A stretch of DNA of 6,399 nucleotides from Deltaproteobacteria bacterium (GTDB lineage: Bacteria; Desulfobacterota; DSM-4660; Desulfatiglandales; Desulfatiglandaceae). The translations under genes were made by a program, and so were the position numbers. This document shows positions 1 through 4,857 of this stretch, piece by piece. Each line of letters opens with the position of its first letter. Within the stretch, counting starts at the first letter, position 1. The notes below the pieces were generated by a model. The model did no database searches and was not told where the DNA came from. It worked only from the letters and a program-made list of their open reading frames with translations. The DNA lies in the NCBI GenBank assembly GCA_011051075.1, contig DREN01000240.1, positions 1 through 6,399 of the forward strand, given 5' to 3'.

Positions 1-2
1 AT

Positions 3-149
3 ATCGGGTGGCGCATCGATTATTTCATGTTAGATCATAAGAGCGGGTCTCGGCTTCACCATGCCGCCATACTGCCTGATATCCTGGGGTCGGATCACTG
101 TCCGGTGGAGATGGAACTGAGATCCGGAACAACCACGGCACTGAAGTAA
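3..149 (+). CDS. xth: Exodeoxyribonuclease III family AP endonuclease, C-terminal end (partial)
   Basis: Only the last 48 codons lie in the window; the reading frame is open from base 3 and ends at TAA 147-149. The peptide contains GWRIDYF near its start and ILPDILGSDHCPVEMEL near its end. This is the closing pattern of the ExoIII/APE1 family of Mg-dependent nucleases, in which the GSDHCP segment carries the Asp-His pair of the active site. Family members cut DNA at abasic sites and remove 3'-blocking groups in base excision repair. The DHCP form is closer to the ExoA-like bacterial and archaeal branch than to E. coli XthA (SDHAP), as far as I remember. The gene converges on the next one, with only six bases between the two stop codons, and I see no clear hairpin terminator there. 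The family call is firm; the exact subtype is not. Confidence 0.88.
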   Translation: MGWRIDYFMLDHKSGSRLHHAAILPDILGSDHCPVEMELRSGTTTALK

Positions 150-155
150 TAGGCC

Positions 156-695
156 TCACGGATTGTCCCCTTCGCTGAGAATCATCCCTTCACCGGGATA
201 TGCCTTACGTTCAGCCTCAGGTGTGGGATCTGTGACTTCCGGCCAATGCCCCGATTTGGGTTCTGGCCCTTCCAGGGCCGTTGGGGACGGGATTCTGTCC
301 TTCATCATGGGATTTTTCCTGAGATCCACTCCGGACACCGGTGCGCTGAATTCGATGGGGATGTTGTTGGGATCAAAGGTATAGATGGAAAGGATGAACC
401 CGTGATTGACCACCTCGGAGACCCAGACGCCGGCGGCTTCCAGCCTGTCTTTCAGCTCCTACAGGTCATCTTCGCCACCGATCTCCAATGAGACATGGTC
501 AAAGGCAAAGGCCCCTTTGTTGGCCATGAAGTGGGGGATAAGGCTGGGATCTTCCATATGGCATATGGCGGCCGTATCCATCAGAACGTTAAAAAGTGTG
601 ATTTCGTGATCCAGGGTAAAGGAGTTGGCAATAAACTCCACGGCCCTCATGGCGTTTTCTGAATGGTCAAATGCAACTAAGATCTTTCGTCCCAT
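156..695 (-). pseudogene. Chimera: universal stress protein N-terminal half joined to VOC/glyoxalase-like C-terminal half, with in-frame TAG
   Basis: One minus-strand frame of 179 sense-or-stop codons starts at ATG 695-693, preceded by AAGGAGG with about six bases spacing, and ends at TGA 158-156. Residues 1 to about 58 look like the first half of a universal stress protein: KILVAFDHSENAMRAVEF, with the conserved early Asp, then LFNVLMDTAA. The later half with the GxxG...G(S/T) nucleotide motif is missing. From about residue 61 the sequence becomes the second module of a VOC-fold protein: FAFDHVSLEI, then ELKDRLEAAGVWVSEV, then GFILSIYTFDPNNIPIEFS, ending in an HWPEV...YPGEG tail. The half-site metal ligands are probably His67 and Glu115; the first VOC module is absent. 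Codon 79 is TAG (461-459) where relatives seem to carry Trp. Both parent proteins are thus incomplete and translation should stop after 78 residues unless TAG is read through. I read it as a deletion fusion followed by decay; a live readthrough protein is the alternative. Confidence 0.72.
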
Positions 696-793
696 TGGTC
701 TCCTCCTTGTACGGTTTATATCTGTGGTGCCCGGATGAAATACGAATATCCTCAATCACCTGGGTAGCGGTCCTGATTCCCGGTTATGCAACC

Positions 794-866
794 TCAGGCC
801 TCCCTCTCAGCCGGGGCTATCTCCTTGACCACGTACAGGTCGAAAACCCCAGATCTTGAATCTCAT
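794..866 (-). other. Possible coding remnant in the 189-base spacer
   Basis: In the gap between the LsrF-like gene and the stress-protein chimera, one minus-strand frame reads VFDLYVVKEIAPAEREA followed by TGA at 796-794. It looks protein-like but has no start codon. A second frame begins at ATG 866-864 with MRFKIWGF. The two would join into one 23-residue peptide if one base were lost in the GGGGTTTT run at 850-843. No ribosome binding site sits before the ATG. I do not recognise the parent protein. It may be a decayed gene end or chance; confidence is low. Confidence 0.2.
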
Positions 867-884
867 ATTCTTACTGCAGTCTGC

Positions 885-1760
885 TTATCCTTTGTCTTTC
901 AGGGTCTCGTAGAGCTCGTATGCCTTTTCCGGCTTTTCATGGTCGTGGACCACGGCCCTTACTGCCTGGATCATGGCCACGGGGTCTGATGCCTGGAAGA
1001 TGTTGCGGCCCATATCCACCCCCGAGGCACCCTGATCAATGGCCTGGTAGGCCATGGTAAGGGCGTCCAGTTCCGGAAGTTTCTTTCCCCCTGCGAGCAC
1101 GATGGGGACAGGACAGGTCGAGGCCACCCGCTCGAACTGCTCGCAGAAGTAGGTCTTGACCACGTGGGCCCCGTTCTCCGCGCAGACACGGGATGCCATC
1201 GAAAGGTAGCGGGCGTCCCGGTCCATCTCCTTGCCCACTGCTGTCACACCGAGGGTAGGGATCCCGTAGCGTGTGCCCATGTCCACCGCCCTTGTCAGGT
1301 TGCGGATGGTTATTGCCTCGAACCTGTGACCCACGGCGACCATGACCGCAAGGAGCGACGCGTTCAGACGCACGGCCTCCTCTATATCCATGATGCACTC
1401 GTCGTTCAGTTCGGTAAGGACCGTTGACCCGGCTGAGTAGCGCAGGGACACGGGTTTACCACAAGTGGGCGGCACAAGGGTACGCAGGGCCCCCCTTGTG
1501 CACATGATACAGTCAGCGTACTCGATCAGGGGCACGATGGTCAGGTCCATCCTTTCCAGGCCGGAAGTGGGTCCCATGATGTAGCCGTGGTCAAAGGCCA
1601 GCATCACGGTCCGGCCTGACACAGGGCTGAATATACGGGCCAGCCGGTCCTTCATGCCCCATTCAAGCGAATTGGAACCTTTCAGGAAGAATCCTTCGAT
1701 CTTCTGCGGGACACGGGTATCAAACTGATCAGCCTCCCTAATTTCATCCATATCGGGCAT
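885..1760 (-). CDS. lsrF: LsrF-type class I aldolase/thiolase (3-hydroxy-5-phosphonooxypentane-2,4-dione thiolase-like)
   Basis: The 291-residue product follows E. coli LsrF (about 290 residues, from memory) almost end to end. Shared blocks include WGMKDRLARIF, TVMLAFDHGYIMGPTSGLER, CTRGALRTLVPP, IVLAGGKKLPE and AIDQGASGVDMGRNIFQ. It is a cytosolic TIM-barrel enzyme of the FbaB/DeoC group. The likely catalytic lysine is Lys202 in VVKTYF, with Lys226/Lys227 in AGGKK and the GGK and GRN loops holding phosphate. LsrF ends autoinducer-2 breakdown by splitting the phosphorylated dione with CoA into acetyl-CoA and dihydroxyacetone phosphate. I chose ATG 1760-1758 because AAAGGAG lies eight bases before it and the protein then aligns with the LsrF start; a TTG at 1778 and an ATG at 1766 are less well placed. 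No lsr transporter, kinase or regulator is visible nearby, so the true substrate may differ. It probably shares a transcript with the DUF1858-like gene 94 bases upstream. Confidence 0.85.
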   Translation of the reverse strand: MPDMDEIREADQFDTRVPQKIEGFFLKGSNSLEWGMKDRLARIFSPVSGRTVMLAFDHGYIMGPTSGLERMDLTIVPLIEYADCIMCTRGALRTLVPPTCGKPVSLRYSAGSTVLTELNDECIMDIEEAVRLNASLLAVMVAVGHRFEAITIRNLTRAVDMGTRYGIPTLGVTAVGKEMDRDARYLSMASRVCAENGAHVVKTYFCEQFERVASTCPVPIVLAGGKKLPELDALTMAYQAIDQGASGVDMGRNIFQASDPVAMIQAVRAVVHDHEKPEKAYELYETLKDKG

Positions 1761-1854
1761 TGGCATCTCTCCTTTCAAAACAGGCGGTTCAATGATGTGT
1801 CAGTGGTTTTACAAGACAGAAGACAAGGGGCCATGGTGTCACGCCGGAGATGAA

Positions 1855-2067
1855 CTATGCTGCGGCCTCAAGGTCTTTGAGGAGCTGGTCTAGGTCCAGG
1901 TGATACTTTTCAGCCACCTGTCTGAGCGGCTCAAAAAGGGCCTGGCAGCAGATACATTCCCCGGCCCGATCATCATACTTTCTGAACACTGCCTCGGTCC
2001 CCCTGAAACGGGCCACAACGTCCAGTACCGTCATATCCGGGTCTATATTTCTCTCTTCATTACGCAT
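1855..2067 (-). CDS. Small DUF1858-like redox-disulfide protein
   Basis: This 70-residue protein reads IDPDMTVLDVVARF, then GTEAVFRKYDDRAGECICC, then LRQVAEKYHLDLDQLLKDLEA. That layout (a short MTV-type start, a helix ending in a xVFxKY segment, a cysteine pair, then a VAEKYxLDLDxLL helix) matches DUF1858, also called the hybrid-cluster-protein-associated putative redox disulfide domain. Cys38 and Cys41 form the CxxC pair and Cys40 is an extra cysteine between them. Members occur free-standing or fused to redox enzymes; their reaction is not known to me. The frame stays open to an ATG at 2187, but the 40 added residues do not look like a domain, and that ATG lies upstream of the candidate promoter's start. 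ATG 2067 has only a weak GGCAGG site. The gene ends in TAG, showing TAG used as a genuine stop here. It lies upstream of the LsrF-like gene on the same strand. Confidence 0.7.
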   Translation of the reverse strand: MRNEERNIDPDMTVLDVVARFRGTEAVFRKYDDRAGECICCQALFEPLRQVAEKYHLDLDQLLKDLEAAA

Positions 2068-2073
2068 AACCTG

Positions 2074-2095
2074 CCCCAAAAAGGGGATCTCCCCT
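2074..2095 (-). promoter_or_regulatory. Leader hairpin pair just before the DUF1858-like start
   Basis: In the minus-strand transcript the leader reads AGGGG-AGAT-CCCCT followed by TTTTT and GGGGCAGG, then the ATG at 2067. The first arms (2095-2091 and 2086-2082) form a five-pair stem followed by a U run, like a minimal terminator. The same CCCC can instead pair with the downstream GGGG (2077-2074), which lies beside the ribosome binding site. The two stems exclude each other, so an attenuator is conceivable, but the stems are short and may mean nothing. Confidence 0.25.
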
Positions 2096-2171
2096 GTCAC
2101 CTGCGGGCTGGCGAAAAAAATAGAGCGGGGGACAGCGGTACAGGCCTGATGGAGAAAGCACCCTGATTGGA

Positions 2172-2200
2172 AAACTACCGCCTGCATTGCTGTTTGTCAA
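2172..2200 (-). promoter_or_regulatory. Candidate sigma-70 promoter for the DUF1858-like gene
   Basis: On the minus strand there is a perfect TTGACA (2200-2195), a 17-base spacer and a weaker TAGTTT (2177-2172, three of six consensus positions). Transcription would begin near 2165 and give a leader of about 100 bases. The rest of the 215-base spacer between this gene and the AGPS-like gene shows no strong terminator, so read-through from upstream is also possible. Confidence 0.4.
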
Positions 2201-2282
2201 CGGCGAAACCGTGCCACTTAGAGGGCATACACTCCTGTGTAGGGGGCTCAGAGGATTGCGATGATTAAGGGCAGGTCCCGGC

Positions 2283-4013
2283 TCAGGTATCCCGGTTTAC
2301 TGCGTTTGCCTCCCCCTCGGCCAGATCAAGAGAGAGGGTTCCCCCGGGATTCATTATGGTGTTGGGATCAAAATGCCTCTTCAGGGCTCTCAACACATCC
2401 ATCTGGGTCTTTCCCAGATGGGCTTCCATCCATGGGGCCATCATCTTGCCGACCCCGTGATGGTGACTCAGGGAGCCACCGTTTTTCTGGATCACGTCTA
2501 TTATCCCCTCCTGAAACCGCTTGTATTCATCGGGATCACTGAACCTGGCCATGAAGATGAAGTAAAGGTTCGTACCCTGGGGGTAGAAGTGGGAGGCATG
2601 GGTCAGGCATACGGTATGGGGCCTGGTCTTTATGAAAGACCTGACCTGCTCGTGCAGGGTGAAGAGCTTTTCCCAGGTGACCGGCGTCTCTAATGTATCG
2701 ATGATGATCCCGAAATCGTTCAGATCCTCCCTCATGTAGGGGTCGGTGTACCTGCCGCTTTCCCATGACTTGACCGGAAGACCCGTCAGGTAGATGGCCC
2801 CCCTGCTCCTGCATATGCGCCTGACCTGTTTTCTGATGTTCAGGGCAAAGTTCTTTTCACCGTTCGCCGCTCCTAACATGAGACAGCGTTCCCCCGTCTT
2901 GAAGCCCCTCAGCCCCATGATACGGTCCAGGACCGTCCCTTCCACGCCGTAGAGTTTCATGACCGCATCGGTTTCCTCGGGGTCGGATATCCTGAATACC
3001 GATGGCATGCCGAACTCTCCCTGGGATATCTCCCTTGAGGCCTCAACCGCACTCTGCCACGAAGGAAAGACAAAGGCGAATCTTCTCCTGGTTTCGGGCA
3101 TATAGCGAAAGACCCTCAGGGTGGCCCCCACCAGCACGCCGAAGGCGCCCTCACTCCCCTTCATCATGTCATTGACCTTGGGGCCAGTGGCGGTGGCAGG
3201 AAAGTCCAGGGTCTTGAACGACCCCACAGGGGTGACGTACTCCTGGCTCAGGACAATCTGGTACATGTCGCCGTAATAGGATGACTCCTGTCCGGACCCG
3301 AGGGTCACGATCCATCCGCCAACGGATGAGAATTCAAAGGACTGGGGAAAGTGGCCTCCGGTGTACCTCCTCTTCGCATGAAGAAGCTCAGGCGCGTTGT
3401 TGAGGATCCTTTCATAATCAGGGCCCATCATGCCCGGCTCAACAGTAATGGTCTGGTTGGTCTCGCTGAAGGAGAGGACGCGGTTCATATGGGTGTTCAT
3501 CACCAGGGTTACCCCCCCGCGGACCGGCATAAGCCCCAGGTTGACGGAAGATCCCCCACCGTAAACGTAAACCGCAATAGCGTGTTCATTGCAGTAGGAG
3601 ACGATCCGTTCAACATCGTACCTGTCCCGGGGATGGATCACAAGGTCAGGGGTCCTGCCCGGGATCCCCTGCCTCAGGGAGATGGCCTCCTCAGCGGTTT
3701 TTCCGCTGGCATATTTCAGCCTGGAGTAGTCGTCTGTAAAGAGGTTTTCCTTCCCGACGATGGCTTCGAGGCCCTGCCGATGTTGCCCTTCAAGGGAGGG
3801 GGGATTGTGGAGCAAAACCGGTTCATTTCCCATGGGCCCTTTTTCAGCAAAGTCATGGTCGGTCAGATTCAGTCTTTCCTTTAACATCTCGTAGAGCCTC
3901 TGATCCGGATGCTTGAACCTGTCCGGGGCACCCCATTTGAAAATGGACCTGTAACTCCCAGGGGCGGGGGGTTCATCTGACCAGGCCGGTACAAAAGTAC
4001 GTCTGTTCTTCAT
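2283..4013 (-). CDS. FAD-linked oxidase of the alkyl-dihydroxyacetonephosphate synthase (AGPS) type
   Basis: The 576-residue product belongs to the vanillyl-alcohol-oxidase/COG0277 flavoprotein fold and within it resembles AGPS. FAD-binding parts are YGGGSSVNLG (151-160), the HFPQSFEFSSVGGWIVTLGSGQ segment (221-242), and KGSEGAFGVL (285-294). The C-terminal cap has VFRISDPEET, where Arg341 aligns with the AGPS active-site arginine. It continues with THASHFYPQG with a candidate tyrosine (477), SHHHGVG (516-522) matching the AGPS triple-histidine loop, and a closing DPNTIMNPG. AGPS swaps the acyl chain of acyl-dihydroxyacetone phosphate for a fatty alcohol, making the ether bond of ether lipids without net redox change. 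Related bacterial proteins can instead be 2-hydroxyacid or other alcohol oxidases, so the substrate is open. ATG 4013-4011 was chosen for its AAAAGGAGG site; the frame stays open to 4304, but that stretch holds the shared promoter region and part of the divergent regulator. It is transcribed away from the fadR-like gene. Confidence 0.82.
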   Translation of the reverse strand: MKNRRTFVPAWSDEPPAPGSYRSIFKWGAPDRFKHPDQRLYEMLKERLNLTDHDFAEKGPMGNEPVLLHNPPSLEGQHRQGLEAIVGKENLFTDDYSRLKYASGKTAEEAISLRQGIPGRTPDLVIHPRDRYDVERIVSYCNEHAIAVYVYGGGSSVNLGLMPVRGGVTLVMNTHMNRVLSFSETNQTITVEPGMMGPDYERILNNAPELLHAKRRYTGGHFPQSFEFSSVGGWIVTLGSGQESSYYGDMYQIVLSQEYVTPVGSFKTLDFPATATGPKVNDMMKGSEGAFGVLVGATLRVFRYMPETRRRFAFVFPSWQSAVEASREISQGEFGMPSVFRISDPEETDAVMKLYGVEGTVLDRIMGLRGFKTGERCLMLGAANGEKNFALNIRKQVRRICRSRGAIYLTGLPVKSWESGRYTDPYMREDLNDFGIIIDTLETPVTWEKLFTLHEQVRSFIKTRPHTVCLTHASHFYPQGTNLYFIFMARFSDPDEYKRFQEGIIDVIQKNGGSLSHHHGVGKMMAPWMEAHLGKTQMDVLRALKRHFDPNTIMNPGGTLSLDLAEGEANAVNRDT

Positions 4014-4069
4014 GGCGGATCCCCTCCTTTTACGGGCGCGGGAAATTTGAGTGTATGGAAAAGGCCCTG

Positions 4070-4097
4070 AAAATAATAATTGACAGAGCGTTGGCAA
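4070..4097 (-). promoter_or_regulatory. Candidate promoter of the AGPS-like gene
   Basis: On the minus strand TTGCCA (4097-4092, five of six matches to TTGACA) is followed by a 16-base spacer and TATTTT (4075-4070, four of six). This would start transcription near 4062 and leave a leader of about 50 bases containing the strong ribosome binding site. Its -35 box touches the operator at 4097..4119, so a protein bound there should block it. Confidence 0.45.
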
Positions 4098-4108
4098 ACT
4101 GGTATGAC
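4080..4108 (+). promoter_or_regulatory. Candidate promoter of the fadR-like/glpD-like operon
   Basis: A perfect TTGACA (4080-4085), an exact 17-base spacer and TATGAC (4103-4108, four of six) form a good sigma-70 promoter. Transcription would begin near 4115. The -10 box lies inside the operator palindrome, which is the arrangement expected for repression of the regulator by its own product. The promoter overlaps the opposing one at 4070..4097. Confidence 0.55.
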
Positions 4109-4119
4109 CTCTTACCAGT
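4097..4119. promoter_or_regulatory. Candidate FadR operator
   Basis: ACTGGTA (4098-4104) and TACCAGT (4113-4119) are perfect inverted 7-base arms with eight bases between them. The 17 bases AACTGGTATGACCTCTT at 4097-4113 also match the E. coli FadR operator consensus that I recall (AGCTGGTCCGACNTGTT type) at most positions, including CTGGT and GAC. It covers the -10 box of the rightward promoter and abuts the -35 box of the leftward one. The adjacent gene encodes a FadR-like protein with most DNA-contact residues kept, so autoregulation and joint control of the divergent AGPS-like gene are likely. Binding is inferred, not shown. Confidence 0.6.
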
Positions 4120-4149
4120 AAATCAGAAAAAAGTAAAGGATAAAATACC

Positions 4150-4857
4150 GTGGACACCCTATCCGGTCCTGATATACCTTTAAGACCTGCCCTTTTTGTG
4201 GAGCACAAACTGATAACCGGAATCCTGGACGGGACATACCCCCCAGGCTCAGCCCTCCCGGGAGAGAGGGCCCTCGCGGGACTGCTTGGCGTAACACGCC
4301 CCACCCTGAGAGAAGGGCTTCATCGTCTTGCAGGCCAGGGGTGGTTTACCATCTCCCAGGGCAAATCCACAAAGGTCAACAATTTCTGGGAAGAGGGGGG
4401 CATGGGGCTGTTGAGCGTTCTGGCAAAATACTCCAGGTTTCTCCCCCATGACTTCGTGGTTCACCTCCTCCAGACAAGGGCCACCCTCCTGCCGGCCATT
4501 GCCGGGCTGGCCGCTCAAAATGAGCCCGAGGCCCTGGTGAACATCCTCAACCGGGCAGAGACCATTGACGATGACCCGGCGGTTTTCACCAGTTTTGATT
4601 GGACCCTCCAGATCTCAATGGTCAGGTATTCCAAGAACCCGGTCTATACACTCATGTTCAACGATTTTTCAGCCATGTACGAGGTGTTTGGATTTCAGTA
4701 CTTTCAGATGGAGGCGGCAAGGAGAAGTTCCCGACGTTTTTACCTGGAGCTGCATGAGGATCTCCGGTCTGAGGGCAGTGGGGTGGAAGGGATCGTCCGT
4801 GCGGCCATGGAAAGAAGCGTGGACCTGTGGAAGAGGATCGAAAGGGGAGCCGGGTAA
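4150..4857 (+). CDS. fadR: FadR-type GntR-family transcription regulator
   Basis: The 235-residue protein aligns with E. coli FadR (239 residues) over its whole length. The winged helix-turn-helix spans about residues 14-80: YPPGSALPGERALAGLLGVTR, then TLREGLHRLAGQGW, then QGKSTKVNNFWEE. The last stretch is almost a FadR signature. Residues aligned with FadR DNA contacts are Arg40, Arg50, Thr52, Arg54 and Gly71; position 51 is Pro for Thr and position 70 is Gln for His. The C-terminal helical domain is the FadR_C type rather than the common FCD type, with DWTLQISMVRYSKNPVYTLMFN and a final ERSVDLW. There Ser223 and Trp227 align with residues needed for acyl-CoA sensing in E. coli. In E. coli FadR, long-chain acyl-CoA binding releases DNA. 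The GTG start at 4150 has AAAGGA nine bases upstream; no better start fits the alignment. The gene overlaps the next one by TAATG and likely represses its own promoter. Confidence 0.87.
   Translation: MDTLSGPDIPLRPALFVEHKLITGILDGTYPPGSALPGERALAGLLGVTRPTLREGLHRLAGQGWFTISQGKSTKVNNFWEEGGMGLLSVLAKYSRFLPHDFVVHLLQTRATLLPAIAGLAAQNEPEALVNILNRAETIDDDPAVFTSFDWTLQISMVRYSKNPVYTLMFNDFSAMYEVFGFQYFQMEAARRSSRRFYLELHEDLRSEGSGVEGIVRAAMERSVDLWKRIERGAG

Noticed and set aside
715..720. TATAAA on the minus strand as a promoter for the stress-protein chimera
   Set aside because: No -35 box at an acceptable distance; AT-rich match alone is too weak.
825..843. GACC...GGTC inverted repeat as an operator
   Set aside because: Arms are only four bases, it sits in the middle of a spacer without a promoter around it, and it coincides with the protein-like remnant.
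1761..1778. TTG start or earlier ATG for the LsrF-like protein
   Set aside because: The ribosome binding site overlaps or sits too close to these codons, and the alignment with E. coli LsrF begins at the ATG 1760.
2068..2187. 40-residue upstream extension of the DUF1858-like protein
   Set aside because: The extra residues match no domain, the upstream ATG lacks a ribosome binding site, and it lies before the start of the candidate transcript.
361..2375. Similar GTTGGGATCAAA words near 365 and 2360 as a possible repeat
   Set aside because: Both encode an FDPN peptide on the minus strand in unrelated proteins; the likeness does not extend further.
3351..3884. 177-codon open frame on the + strand
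   Set aside because: It lies entirely antisense to the AGPS-like gene, which has family motifs across the same bases; its translation shows none.
4014..4304. N-terminal extension of 97 residues for the AGPS-like protein
   Set aside because: It runs through the shared promoters, the operator and the start of the divergent fadR-like gene, does not look like family sequence, and the ATG at 4013 has a strong ribosome binding site.
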